Of a stretch of DNA of 64,000 nucleotides, positions 41,057-50,006 are shown piece by piece. Both the position numbers and the translations under genes were made by a program. The stretch spans positions 2,170,001-2,234,000 of the forward strand of contig OZ246000.1 of the NCBI GenBank assembly GCA_965230245.1, written 5' to 3'. Position 1 is the stretch's first letter. The number at the start of each line of letters is the position of its first letter. Source of the stretch: JAGNKE01 sp965230245 (GTDB lineage: Bacteria > Pseudomonadota > Alphaproteobacteria > Micavibrionales > Micavibrionaceae). Below the pieces are notes generated by a model. That model was not told the DNA's origin. It did not search any database and was given only the letters and a program-made list of their open reading frames with translations.

Positions 41057-41794
41057 ATGTCTTTGGAACATCAGAGCAAAAAAATGGCCGATAGGCCGCA
41101 TATCCTGATTATTGATGATGATATCCGCATCTGCCAGCTCGTCGCACGGTATCTGACGGGTAAGGGATTTGTTGTGATGATGGCTTTCAATACGGATGAA
41201 GCTAAGGAAATCATGACACGCTTTCTGTTTGACGCGCTGATCGTCGATGTCATGATGCCGGGCCAGACGGGTTTTGAATTCACGAAAGAGGTGCGCAAGA
41301 CAAATAACATTCCCATTATATTACTCACAGCTTTGGGAGAAGTGGATGATCGTATAACGGGACTTGAAAGCGGTGCTGATGATTACCTGCCCAAACCGTT
41401 CGAACCTAAGGAATTAATCTTGCGTCTTCAGGCGGTATTAAGAAGGCTTCCTGAAAAAAAGAGCAAAGACCTGCAATATAAAATCGGACGATGGTTATTT
41501 AACCCTGAACTGGACGAGATTCATAACCACGAAGACCAAGACGATACAATCAGACTAACAACCGTGGAAACAAATCTCCTTAAGGCGCTGTGTGAAGAAG
41601 CCGGAAATGTCATGTCCCGAGAACAGCTTGCGGAAAAATGCGGTGTCGATACCGGCGAGCGCACCATTGATGTGCAGGTTACGCGCCTGCGCCGTAAGAT
41701 AGAAGAAGATACAAAAAAGCCGCGCCTTCTGACCACCGTGCGCGGAAAAGGATATTTGCTGCGCGCTGAAAAATATGAGGGCAAGACAGAATGA
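41057..41794 (+). CDS. OmpR-family response regulator
   Basis: A 245-residue two-component regulator. The receiver domain has the acidic pair IIDDD near the N-terminus, the phosphoacceptor D64 in LIVDVMMPGQTG, the switch residue in ILLTALGE and K in YLPKPF. The C-terminal winged helix ends RTIDVQVTRLRRKIEEDTKK and RGKGYLL. The ATG at 41057 is preferred; a GTG one codon earlier is also possible. The kinase gene overlaps its stop by 4 bases. The pair resembles EnvZ/OmpR, but signal and targets are unknown. Confidence 0.93.
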   Translation: MSLEHQSKKMADRPHILIIDDDIRICQLVARYLTGKGFVVMMAFNTDEAKEIMTRFLFDALIVDVMMPGQTGFEFTKEVRKTNNIPIILLTALGEVDDRITGLESGADDYLPKPFEPKELILRLQAVLRRLPEKKSKDLQYKIGRWLFNPELDEIHNHEDQDDTIRLTTVETNLLKALCEEAGNVMSREQLAEKCGVDTGERTIDVQVTRLRRKIEEDTKKPRLLTTVRGKGYLLRAEKYEGKTE

Positions 41795-43146
41795 CATCCA
41801 GGGCGAACAGTCGCAAAAACATGGTTAAAACAGTCTTGCCTAAAACGCTGTTGGGGCGCTCGCTTCTAATTTTGATTTTGCCTGTTTTTTTGATTCAAGT
41901 CGTTTCTACATTCGTATTTTTTGATCGCCATTGGGAGAAAATGACGAGCCGGCTTGCCAATGCCATTGCAGGCGAAGTCGTATTACTTGCAGAATTTATT
42001 GAAAATAATCCTACTCCGGCCGAAAGACAAAAAGTCATAAGGCTTTTTGAAGAAAATCTTTCAATGAAGGCCGAGTTTCGTGAAAACCAAAAGCTGGAAC
42101 AAAAAGAAGAGGGCGTAGGAGTCGGATGGGCATATTTAATAGGAACTAAACTAAACGAGGAGCTAAAGCTAAAAACAGACAGACCGTTTAGGCTGGATGT
42201 TCATTTCGAAGAAAAACAACTTGACCTTATTATGCAACTGGACAATGGAACCCTATCATTTGAAATGCCTCAGCGCAGGCTTTTTTCTTCGACGACTTAT
42301 ATTTTTCTGCTTTGGATTTACAGTGTTTCTATCCTGCTTTTGATCATTGCCGTTCTGTTTATGCGCAATCAGGTAAGACCCATCAGGCGCCTTGCAATCG
42401 CAGCCGAGAGGTTCGGTAAAGGGCGCGATGTTGAAAACTTCAAGGTTGAGGGCGCCAGAGAAGTCAGACAAGCAGGGCAGGCGTTTATTGATATGAGCAC
42501 ACGCATCAAACGTCAGGTTACACAAAGAACGGCAATGCTGGCCGGTGTATCACACGACTTGCGTACGCCACTAACACGCATGAAGCTGCAGATCGAACTC
42601 CTTGGCGACAGTCCCGATGTCGAAGCGTTAAAAGGAGATATTGAAGAAATGGAAAAAATGATCGACGGATATCTGACTTTTGTACGCGGTGAAGGAAATG
42701 AAGTTCCGACATCAACGGGGATAGGGCAATTGATCGAAAATGTGGTGACATCGGCAAAACGGGAAGGAAACGAAATAACTCTCAAAACAGAAGGGCTTGA
42801 AAACGTATTTATCACGCTGCGCCCGATGGCTCTAAAAAGGTGTCTTACCAACCTCATAGGAAACGCAGCAAAATACTCGTCAAAAGTCTGGGTGACGGCA
42901 GAGAAAAACGAGCCGAAAAAACTTCTGATTACGATAGAGGATAACGGCCCCGGCATTCCGGAAGATCATTATGATGACGTATTCAAGCCGTTCTTCCGCG
43001 TCGACAGTTCGCGCAATACGGATACAGGTGGGGTAGGGTTGGGGCTGCCGATTGCCATGGATATCATCCACGCTCATGGCGGAATTATATGGTTGGAGCA
43101 AAGTCAGCATGGCGGACTTGCCGTTAAAATTAGATTACCTGCTTAA
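41791..43146 (+). CDS. EnvZ-type sensor histidine kinase
   Basis: A 451-residue membrane kinase. TM1 is near residues 21-43 (LLGRSLLILILPVFLIQVVS), a periplasmic sensor domain of about 120 residues follows, then TM2 (TYIFLLWIYSVSILLLIIAV) and a HAMP linker (NQVRPIRRLAIAAERFGKG). The H-box is GVSHDLRTPLTRM with H255. The ATP site has the N-box NLIGNAAKYS, DNGPGIP and GGVGLGLPIA. It overlaps the response regulator gene and should phosphorylate its product. Its position beside ilvE is common in alphaproteobacteria. Confidence 0.93.
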   Translation: MTSRANSRKNMVKTVLPKTLLGRSLLILILPVFLIQVVSTFVFFDRHWEKMTSRLANAIAGEVVLLAEFIENNPTPAERQKVIRLFEENLSMKAEFRENQKLEQKEEGVGVGWAYLIGTKLNEELKLKTDRPFRLDVHFEEKQLDLIMQLDNGTLSFEMPQRRLFSSTTYIFLLWIYSVSILLLIIAVLFMRNQVRPIRRLAIAAERFGKGRDVENFKVEGAREVRQAGQAFIDMSTRIKRQVTQRTAMLAGVSHDLRTPLTRMKLQIELLGDSPDVEALKGDIEEMEKMIDGYLTFVRGEGNEVPTSTGIGQLIENVVTSAKREGNEITLKTEGLENVFITLRPMALKRCLTNLIGNAAKYSSKVWVTAEKNEPKKLLITIEDNGPGIPEDHYDDVFKPFFRVDSSRNTDTGGVGLGLPIAMDIIHAHGGIIWLEQSQHGGLAVKIRLPA

Positions 43147-43155
43147 CAAAAGAAA

Positions 43156-43500
43156 TCAATGCAAGCGTGAACCGTTCGGCACAAGTTTCTCGGCCTCAGC
43201 CAGAACAATGTGCCCGTTATCATCTGAAAATCCCAAAGTCAAAACCTCAGACATAAAAGGCCCGATCTGCTTCGGAGGAAAATTCACAACGGCAAGGACT
43301 TGCTTACCCTTAAGATCATCCAAGGCGTAATGGTGCGTAATCTGTGCGGAGGTTTTCTTGACCCCGATATCGCTACCGAAATCTATAACAAGTTTATAAG
43401 CGGGGTTTCTGGCCTCAGGAAAAGAGTGAGCCTCAATAATGGTGCCCACTCTGATATCAACATTCAGGAAATCCTGATACGTAATAGTAGTGTCTGTCAT
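43156..43500 (-). CDS. csaA: tRNA-binding/secretion chaperone-like protein CsaA
   Basis: A 114-residue OB-fold protein of the CsaA/EMAP-II-type tRNA-binding family. It has FLNVDIRVGTIIEAHSFPEARNPAY (in pieces: VDIRVGTIIEA, EARNPAYKLVIDFG), then QITHHYALDDLKGKQVLAVVNFPP and GHIVLAEAEKLVPNG. The length and block order match CsaA. Members bind tRNA as dimers and were described as chaperones for secretion. It lies 18 bases after the phasin gene stop on the same strand, so it may be read through from the phasin promoter. Confidence 0.93.
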   Translation of the reverse strand: MTDTTITYQDFLNVDIRVGTIIEAHSFPEARNPAYKLVIDFGSDIGVKKTSAQITHHYALDDLKGKQVLAVVNFPPKQIGPFMSEVLTLGFSDDNGHIVLAEAEKLVPNGSRLH

Positions 43501-43517
43501 ATTAAAGCATCAGAAAA

Positions 43518-43976
43518 TCAGGCGGCTTTCTTGGCAACATCCTGCGCTTTTTCCATTGCACTTCTGATTTCTTTGAGAGAAGCCGAGAGGCGCTTGTTCA
43601 GCACAGAAGAAGTTTCAGTGTTCGATTTTCGAACCAGCTCTGAAATCTCGTTAATACCTTCAAGTGTTTTCTCATAACTGTTTTTGAACAGTTCGGCATT
43701 TTTTGCGATTTTATCTTCTGGCTTACCTTCTTTCAAAAGCGCGGATGTAATCGTGGATTGCTCTTTCATAATTTGTGAAAAAAGTTCGGCCTGCCGATGC
43801 GCGATACTTTGAGCACTTTGCAATGCAATTTGCTGCGCTTGAGTCAGTGTTTGAAAATTCTTACGCTGAGCTTCTAGCAGGGCGTTAAGGTCGAAAGCCG
43901 AAGAGCGGATTTCTTCAAAAGTCTTAAAGAAAGGGGATTGGGTAAAAAAATTACTAAACAAATTATCTTGTGACAT
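43518..43976 (-). CDS. phaP: Phasin (PHB granule-associated protein)
   Basis: A 152-residue amphipathic helical protein with the phasin pattern: FSNFFTQSPFFKTFEEIRSS at the N-terminus, then FDLNALLEAQRKNFQTLTQAQQ and a long Gln/Ser/Glu-rich helix ending in an Ala/Lys tail. Phasins coat polyhydroxybutyrate granules, controlling their size and number. A TTGACT-N17-TAGCAT promoter and an ATGCTGCAG motif lie upstream, the latter resembling motifs before phaR/phaC. The full PHB pathway is encoded 13 kb away at 56.5-60.4 kb. Confidence 0.85.
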   Translation of the reverse strand: MSQDNLFSNFFTQSPFFKTFEEIRSSAFDLNALLEAQRKNFQTLTQAQQIALQSAQSIAHRQAELFSQIMKEQSTITSALLKEGKPEDKIAKNAELFKNSYEKTLEGINEISELVRKSNTETSSVLNKRLSASLKEIRSAMEKAQDVAKKAA

Positions 43977-44011
43977 GACAGCCTCTTGCGAATGAAAATC
44001 TACGTACAGGA

Positions 44012-44040
44012 ATGCTAGGACCGATACAACTTGAAGTCAA
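44012..44040 (-). promoter_or_regulatory. Phasin gene promoter
   Basis: On the minus strand TTGACT (44040-44035) and TAGCAT (44017-44012) are separated by 17 bases. The expected transcript starts near 44005, and AGAGG precedes the phasin ATG by about 5 bases. Confidence 0.6.
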
Positions 44041-44090
44041 GTTTTTTACACGCAGCCAAAGCCCCGCTCAGATCATTTTTAATCGGAAAA

Positions 44091-44099
44091 ATGCTGCAG
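44091..44099. promoter_or_regulatory. ATGCTGCAG motif upstream of phasin, candidate PhaR operator
   Basis: This lies about 50 bases upstream of the phasin -35 box. The same ATGCTGCA is found upstream of phaR/phaC at 57124. PhaR proteins are known to bind TGC/GCA-rich DNA at phasin promoters. The remaining 270 bases between phasin and the PAS kinase gene show no coding frame. Confidence 0.4.
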
Positions 44100-44246
44100 A
44101 AATCCGGATAATTTTTTACGCCATAGAAAGAATAAAATCCCTGAATAAGGTGATTTTAGCGCTCTGTTAAGGTGTTTAATTCATGGTATAAAAGGAGCAT
44201 AGCATTTTCGTGAATGTTATGAGGGCACACTAATATTGAAAAGCAC

Positions 44247-46892
44247 ATGGTAAGAAAGTCCGCGAAAGTACGGAAGAAAAGGGGAAAGTCATGGTTAAGC
44301 CTGTGGCTGACATCCGGCATGGCACAACTAATGGTGCTTTTGAACGGACTGATCCTCACCGGAACGGCTTTTTACATCCTGAATATTTACGTACAGGAGA
44401 TTACTCAAGACGAATACAAGAATGCTTCTAAAGAGGCCTCGAACGCCTTTGTAGAGCGGGTTACTGATTTGGAGAATACGATGCGCCTCATCTCGAGTAT
44501 TTTGCACGTCTCCAAAAATAGTGACCGTACCGTTTTGACCTCACAAATCAAACTGAATGTCCCCGGTCTCAGCAACTTTGACCAACTGATCTGGCTTTAC
44601 GAAGCCCGCCCAGGCTCATGGCAATATAAAACAATATACGAATCCAACCGCGTGGAAGATAAAAAAGCCGACTTTTATATTGTTCCGAATCAACGTCTGA
44701 TCAAAAAAATTGTAGGCGAAAAATACTTTGCTAATGCACAACTAAGGGTGGTTTCTGATTTCCCCGGCATGAATTATATACAGACGCAGGCAAAGCCGAA
44801 AACTATGGAGCGGCCATTCGCTTTGGCAAAAGTAGTGACAGAAAATAAGTCATCTGAAGGCCTTATTCTCGGTCTGGTTACGCCGAAAAAACTGATCGAA
44901 CAAAAGTGGAGCGAAGACGAAAGTGCTCTGATGAGTATCTCGATAAAAGATATCGCCACAGGTAAAAAACTATTCAATCTTACAAAAGAGAGCGAAGAAG
45001 GCCATCATGTAGGTTATTCCGAAATGCTAAGCTATCCTGTTGGCGATGGCACATGGCAAGTTGATCTGCATTTTACAAAAGACAAGAACACGCAGTTCAT
45101 GCAGCAAATGCCGTTTATCATCCTCTTTTTCGGGATCGCATTAACAGCTGTCGGAACACTTTTCGTTCGGAATAACCAGAAGCAGTCTTTCCGAATGTCA
45201 CGTATGAATGCTGCGCTGGAATTAAAAAATCAGGAACTTCATAAAGAAGTCTCGGAAAGGGAGCGACTGAATCAGGCTTTGATTAAAGCCGATAAAGATA
45301 ACCGCGCAGTCATTGACTCGGTCAGCGATATTATTTTTGAAACGGACACAGACGGAAATATATTGTTTTTAAGCGCTGCTTGGCAAAAAACCACCGGCTT
45401 TGACGTTGATCGTTCCATCGGAAACAATCTGTTTACAATGCTGCATCCTGATGATCAGGCAAAGCAGAAAAGCGATTTCCAGCTCCTCGTCAAAGGCCAG
45501 AAAATGGCCTACCGCGCATTCACACGAATCAGGACGTCAGACGGAACATTCCGTTCCGTCGAACTGGCATTCTCCATGATCCGTCAGGATGAAAATAAGG
45601 ACCTGCGTGTCGTAGGTACCGTGACTGACGTAGAAGAACGCCGTCGGGCAGAACGTGCGTTATCGGAAGCGGAAAAGAAATATAGAACGATCGTTGAAAA
45701 TGCTGCGGGCGGTCTCTATCAGTTAACACCCGAAGGCATATATTTGAGCGCAAACCCGTCTATGGCTCGCATCCTCGGCTATGAGAGCGTCGAAAAACTC
45801 CTGCGCGAGGTAAAAAACGCCAACGGTGCTGTCTACATCGATAAAGATGAGCGTGAAGCCTTTATGAACGCGCTGATCAGAGCCGGGCAGATCAATGGCT
45901 ATGAAACACAAGTCTACCGTAAGGACGGCTCCAAAATATGGGTCAGCGAAAACATCCGCTGCGTTAAGGATGAAAACGATAACATTTTGTATTTCGAAGG
46001 AAGTATGGAAGACATCAACCAGCGCAAACAGGCAGAACTCGCCTTGCGCGATGCGAAGGTCCAGTCCGATATGGCCAACCGTGCCAAGACCGAATTTATC
46101 GCCAATATGAGCCATGAATTACGCACGCCGCTAAACGCTATTATCGGTTTTTCCGAAATTATGAAGAACGAGGTGATGGGGCCACTTGGCGCGGACATGT
46201 ACCGCGAATACGTCAGCGATATTTACGATAGTGGTAAGGGCTTGCTGAAAATCATTAATGAAATTCTTGATATTTCCAAGATTGAATCCGGCAATCGCGA
46301 AATCAACGAAGCGGAAATCGACTTTGAAAACGTTTTAAAAACCTGTCTGGATCTGAATGCCGGCAAGATGCAGGACAAACGGATTATTCTGTCCAACAAC
46401 GCAGAGAACCTGCCGATGATTATCGGTGAGGAATTATCGGTCAAACAGATCATTTCGAACATCCTATCGAACGCCATCAAATACACGCCAGACAGCGGCC
46501 GCATCACAATTTTTTCAACATATGACCACAACGGCTCTTTCAGACTCTCCATCACAGACACGGGCGTCGGTTTGACAAAAGAGGAAATCCAGAAAGCGCT
46601 CTCGCCGTTCGGGCAGATCGACAATGCGCTTGACCGCTCCGGCTCAGGTGCAGGGCTGGGCTTGACGCTTTCCAAATCGATGATGAAATTGCACGGAGGT
46701 GATCTGGAAATCCTCTCTGAAAAAGGAATCGGAACAACCGTCAGTCTGATCTTCCCGGAAACTCGCGTCGGCCAGAAAAAAGCAAAAAAGAAAGAAGAAA
46801 AAGGCGGTTCAGGCAAGCCGCCCAAGAACATTGAAAACAATGTCGATCAGGATGATATCGATTACGGCGATCAAAAACCCGACGTCTTCTAA
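44247..46892 (+). CDS. Membrane PAS-PAS histidine kinase, PleC/DivJ-like core
   Basis: An 881-residue sensor kinase. TM1 is about 24-48 (SGMAQLMVLLNGLILTGTAF), a periplasmic domain follows to about 285, then TM2 (FIILFFGIALTAVGTLFV). Two PAS domains lie at about 350-465 (VIDSVSDIIFETDTDGNILF) and 475-595 (TIVENAAGGLYQLTPEGIYL). The H-box FIANMSHELRTPLNAIIGFS carries H623 and is followed by MKNEVMGPLG, a phrase shared with PleC/DivJ-type kinases. The ATPase has NILSNAIKYTP, DTGVGL and GAGLGLTL. There is no receiver domain. The Lys/Glu-rich tail is unusual. The cognate regulator is not in the window. Confidence 0.9.
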   Translation: MVRKSAKVRKKRGKSWLSLWLTSGMAQLMVLLNGLILTGTAFYILNIYVQEITQDEYKNASKEASNAFVERVTDLENTMRLISSILHVSKNSDRTVLTSQIKLNVPGLSNFDQLIWLYEARPGSWQYKTIYESNRVEDKKADFYIVPNQRLIKKIVGEKYFANAQLRVVSDFPGMNYIQTQAKPKTMERPFALAKVVTENKSSEGLILGLVTPKKLIEQKWSEDESALMSISIKDIATGKKLFNLTKESEEGHHVGYSEMLSYPVGDGTWQVDLHFTKDKNTQFMQQMPFIILFFGIALTAVGTLFVRNNQKQSFRMSRMNAALELKNQELHKEVSERERLNQALIKADKDNRAVIDSVSDIIFETDTDGNILFLSAAWQKTTGFDVDRSIGNNLFTMLHPDDQAKQKSDFQLLVKGQKMAYRAFTRIRTSDGTFRSVELAFSMIRQDENKDLRVVGTVTDVEERRRAERALSEAEKKYRTIVENAAGGLYQLTPEGIYLSANPSMARILGYESVEKLLREVKNANGAVYIDKDEREAFMNALIRAGQINGYETQVYRKDGSKIWVSENIRCVKDENDNILYFEGSMEDINQRKQAELALRDAKVQSDMANRAKTEFIANMSHELRTPLNAIIGFSEIMKNEVMGPLGADMYREYVSDIYDSGKGLLKIINEILDISKIESGNREINEAEIDFENVLKTCLDLNAGKMQDKRIILSNNAENLPMIIGEELSVKQIISNILSNAIKYTPDSGRITIFSTYDHNGSFRLSITDTGVGLTKEEIQKALSPFGQIDNALDRSGSGAGLGLTLSKSMMKLHGGDLEILSEKGIGTTVSLIFPETRVGQKKAKKKEEKGGSGKPPKNIENNVDQDDIDYGDQKPDVF

Positions 46893-46916
46893 GCAAACTC
46901 TATTCCTGCAAAAATT

Positions 46917-47567
46917 CTAAATTGGCCTGAGCAATCCGTCATCAATGTGCTCTTCCAGCTCCTCGGCACTCATTTCCAAAATGCGCTTGGCAATATCAAA
47001 TGAAAACCCAGCTCGCGCCAGCACACCAAGCTCTTTCTTGTATTCAAATTCTTCGCTACGCCGATAAGGACCAACCTTTTTCTTTCTTGCAAGCATGAGG
47101 GCGGACTTAAACTCTTGCTCACTGCAATCGCGCCCCGTTTCCTCGTTATAATTTTCAAGCCCTATACTTATCTGCTCCTTCGTAAGCCCCTTACTTCTTA
47201 ACTTTGAAAAAATAGCAGACCGCGATAGCCCGCGGCGCCTCAAGGACGTCACCATCCCGCGGGTATACAGCGCGTCATTGAGCAAACCTAACTCTTCAAA
47301 ATTATCCGCAAGCGCATCAACCCATTGCACGCATTCGTCGTAGTCCTGATCCTTATGATAGGCGCAGGAGCGCTTGACTTTACGCATCATTACAGTCTTG
47401 AAATGCGCTTTACTGGCCGTAAATCTCTGAAGGTAGTATAGCCCTGAATTGTGAAGGTAACGCTCGCTGATTTTCTTGGGAACTTTGGGCTTCTTTCGAC
47501 CGCCGCTCTGTCGACTTTTTGAGTTGACCCGTTGCGCTGTTTCTTTATTGTCTGCGGTGTATTCCAT
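46917..47567 (-). CDS. recX: RecX-family regulatory protein
   Basis: A 216-residue protein of tandem three-helix repeats typical of RecX: LHNSGLYYLQRFTASKAHFK, then LLNDALYTRGMVTSLRRRGLSRSAIFSKLRSKGLTKEQISIGLEN (in two blocks) and a C-terminal third repeat with AGFSFDIAKRILEM. RecX limits RecA filament growth. The N-terminal 30 residues are basic and unordered. recA is not nearby, unlike in many genomes. It is divergent from the ABC-2 permease gene with 26 bases between starts. Confidence 0.9.
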   Translation of the reverse strand: MEYTADNKETAQRVNSKSRQSGGRKKPKVPKKISERYLHNSGLYYLQRFTASKAHFKTVMMRKVKRSCAYHKDQDYDECVQWVDALADNFEELGLLNDALYTRGMVTSLRRRGLSRSAIFSKLRSKGLTKEQISIGLENYNEETGRDCSEQEFKSALMLARKKKVGPYRRSEEFEYKKELGVLARAGFSFDIAKRILEMSAEELEEHIDDGLLRPI

Positions 47568-47593
47568 ATCACGTTAATGATGTCAGGCAAAAC

Positions 47594-48397
47594 ATGGCAG
47601 ATCAATCCATAACCGCGCGCAAGATCAAAGGTATTAACAAAATCGGCCTTTATACGCTTGTAAGAAAAGAGGTCGTACGCTTCCTGAAGGTTTACATGCA
47701 AACTCTGGTCGCGCCCGCTGTTACAACGTTGCTGTTCTACACCGTCTTTGCACTCGCTTTTGGAGGAATTGATAGAGACATTGGCGGAAACGTTCCGTTC
47801 CTGACCTTCCTCGCGCCCGGCCTGATGATGATGTCCATGGTGCAAAACGCCTTTGCCAACACATCATCATCCCTGATTATTTCCAAAGTACAGGGAAACA
47901 TCGTTGATATTCTAATGCCGCCGCTTTCATCGGGCGAAATTTTGACTGGATTTTTAAGCGGCGCGGTCTTGCGCGGCCTTGCCGTAGGAATGATAACACT
48001 CTGCTTCCTGTCTGTATTCGCGCCCATAACTATTTATTCCGTACCTGCCATTATCACCTTCGCCATTCTCGGCACATATATGCTCGGCGCATTAGGAGTG
48101 ATTGCGGGAATATGGTGCGAGAGATTTGACCATATGGCGGCCTTCACAAATTTCATCGTAACACCGATGACTTTCCTGTCGGGGACATTCTACCGCATCA
48201 ATATGTTGCCTGAATTCTGGCAAGGGATCGCTCACGTGAACCCGTTCTTCTACATGATTGACGGCTTCCGTTACGGCTTCATCGGCCAGTCGGACGGAAA
48301 CATAACAGTCGGTATCATCATGCTCGTTGTGATGAACGCACTCTTGACCGTTTTGTGTTACAAGCTATTGAAATCCGGTTACAAAATTAAAAGCTAA
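47594..48397 (+). CDS. ABC-2 type transporter permease
   Basis: A 267-residue membrane protein with six hydrophobic segments (for example VAPAVTTLLFYTVFALAFGG, FLTFLAPGLMMMSMVQNAFA and the last near 240-260). It carries the ABC-2 signature region FLSGTFYRINMLPEFWQGIAHVNPFFYMIDGFRYGFIG in pieces (FLSGTFYRINMLPE, HVNPFFYMIDGFRYG). This YadH/NodJ-type subunit needs an ATPase partner, and none is in the window, so the partner must be encoded elsewhere. hslO follows after 11 bases, a pairing seen in several alphaproteobacteria. The substrate is unknown. Confidence 0.88.
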   Translation: MADQSITARKIKGINKIGLYTLVRKEVVRFLKVYMQTLVAPAVTTLLFYTVFALAFGGIDRDIGGNVPFLTFLAPGLMMMSMVQNAFANTSSSLIISKVQGNIVDILMPPLSSGEILTGFLSGAVLRGLAVGMITLCFLSVFAPITIYSVPAIITFAILGTYMLGALGVIAGIWCERFDHMAAFTNFIVTPMTFLSGTFYRINMLPEFWQGIAHVNPFFYMIDGFRYGFIGQSDGNITVGIIMLVVMNALLTVLCYKLLKSGYKIKS

Positions 48398-48408
48398 AGT
48401 AAAAACAG

Positions 48409-49344
48409 ATGATACAGGACAATTTCGTAAAAACATTCGATCTGGAAAAGCCGAATTTTCGCGGGCGCATAGTAAAACTAGGCAGCGTTCTCAATGACAT
48501 TTTACAGGCACACAATTACGAAGAACCGGTATCCGAACTCCTCGGCGAAACAATCACAACGACACTACTGCTGTCCTCTATGCTGAAATATGAGGGAATA
48601 TTCTCGCTGCAGGCTCAGGGTAGCGGCCCCATAAAAATGTTGGTCAGTGATATGACATCCGAGCGGATTATCAGAGGATGTTGCTCCTACAACGCAGAGG
48701 CGCTAGAAAAACTGTCGCAGGAAAGGCGTCAGGCCAACCAAAAGAATGACGAAGACCAGCCAGTAGAAATCAAAGACTATATTGGCGAAGGCCATATCGC
48801 CTTTACTGTTGATCAGCAGGGTGGAAAAGACCGCTATCAAGGGATTGTAGAGATTAAGGGCAACAATCTCACTGAAAGTGTCCAGCATTACTTCACGCAA
48901 TCCGAACAGATCAAAAGCGGGATCAAAATGAGCGTTGGTAAAATAGAAGGAAAATGGCGTGCAGGGGCCATCATGGTGCAGGACGTTCCCGATATGGATT
49001 ACATCAAAGACTCTATGGGAAACACGGACGAAGATGACTGGCGCAGAACAATGATGCTTCTGCAGACCTGCACCGACGAAGAATTCCTGAACCCAGCACT
49101 TCCTGCTGATGACCTGCTGTTCCGCCTTTTCCATGAAGAAGGCATAAAGGTCTATGATGCCAAAGACGTCCGAAAAGGCTGCCGCTGTAGCGAAGACAAA
49201 GTGATCAACATTATAAAATCCATGGATCGCGAGAACGCGGAAGGCATGCTGGAGGATGGCAAGGTTTCATTCACATGCGAATTCTGCAGCACCAATTACG
49301 ACTTTGACGAAGCCGCCGTCATGCGTATCATAAATGCAGATTAA
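48409..49344 (+). CDS. hslO: Redox-regulated chaperone Hsp33
   Basis: A 311-residue Hsp33. The zinc-binding redox switch near the C-terminus is intact: GCRCSEDKV (CxC) and CEFCSTNYDF (CxxC). The N-terminal domain shows LLGETITTTLLLSSMLKYEG and LQAQGSGPIKMLVSDM. Oxidation of the four Cys releases zinc and activates holdase activity during oxidative stress. The linker has an expanded acidic part (NQKNDEDQPVEIKD near 107-120). It is 11 bases after the permease gene and probably cotranscribed. Confidence 0.95.
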   Translation: MIQDNFVKTFDLEKPNFRGRIVKLGSVLNDILQAHNYEEPVSELLGETITTTLLLSSMLKYEGIFSLQAQGSGPIKMLVSDMTSERIIRGCCSYNAEALEKLSQERRQANQKNDEDQPVEIKDYIGEGHIAFTVDQQGGKDRYQGIVEIKGNNLTESVQHYFTQSEQIKSGIKMSVGKIEGKWRAGAIMVQDVPDMDYIKDSMGNTDEDDWRRTMMLLQTCTDEEFLNPALPADDLLFRLFHEEGIKVYDAKDVRKGCRCSEDKVINIIKSMDRENAEGMLEDGKVSFTCEFCSTNYDFDEAAVMRIINAD

Positions 49345-49364
49345 TACGATTCTGCAGGTGGAAT

Positions 49365-49988
49365 ATGAACAAACCCTATCGGTTTTTGACACGTAAGATT
49401 TTAAATGCATTTCTGGTTTGCGGCGCTCTGGCGGCTTTTCCCGCATGCACAATGAACCCTGAGGGTAAGCCGCTGGCCAAAATGACCTTCAATCATATCA
49501 ACCCGTTTCCCGTCGATGTCGCTTCATACGAAATCCAGAACAGAACCGATGGAAGTTTCGGCTTTACAGCCAAACAGCCTGAAAATTTCGTAGCGCCCCT
49601 GAATGAAACAGTTGAAGACTACTTGCATAGCCGGTTTGGCAGTGTCGGACAAAACGGCAAGCTCCTCGTTGTGTTAGAGCAAGCTGACGTCACACAAAAA
49701 CAAGTCCCGTCAGACAGCAAGATCGGCGCAATGCTAAACGTCGATAACAAAGATCAGTACGAAATGAATGTTGCCGTCAAACTCGCGATATACGGCGCAA
49801 ACGGCTTCGATGTAAAGGAAACAACCATTCGTGGTTACCGCGCTGTGACAATGTCGGAGCATTTGACACTGGCCGAACGGGAAAAATACCAGATGGAAGC
49901 GATGGACAACCTGATCGATGATCTTGATGGTGCTATCCAAAAAGTCCTAAGTGAAGAGTTCGGTGTTCTAAGGCAAGGCAACTACTAA
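49365..49988 (+). CDS. Probable lipoprotein of unknown function
   Basis: A 207-residue protein whose N-terminus (RKILNAFLVCGALAAFPACTMN) is a signal peptide ending in the lipobox-like FPAC at about residue 28. The mature part begins MNPEGKPLAKMTFNHINPFP and is mixed alpha/beta with no Cys. It includes LNETVEDYLHSRFG and LLVVLEQADVTQKQVP, and a helical C-terminus MEAMDNLIDDLDGAIQKVLS. The pattern resembles the alphaproteobacterial periplasmic lipoproteins often found after hslO. No catalytic residues are obvious. It is 20 bases after hslO and convergent with trkH. Confidence 0.7.
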   Translation: MNKPYRFLTRKILNAFLVCGALAAFPACTMNPEGKPLAKMTFNHINPFPVDVASYEIQNRTDGSFGFTAKQPENFVAPLNETVEDYLHSRFGSVGQNGKLLVVLEQADVTQKQVPSDSKIGAMLNVDNKDQYEMNVAVKLAIYGANGFDVKETTIRGYRAVTMSEHLTLAEREKYQMEAMDNLIDDLDGAIQKVLSEEFGVLRQGNY

Positions 49989-50006
49989 AGCCGCTTTACC
50001 GCCGTA

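Noticed and set aside
44028..44047. Plus-strand hairpin AACTTG/CAAGTT with T-run as a terminator
   Set aside because: No plus-strand gene ends nearby; the same bases form the phasin promoter on the minus strand.
44167..44179. TTAAGGTGTTTAA as a CtrA box
   Set aside because: Spacing is 5 rather than 7 bases.
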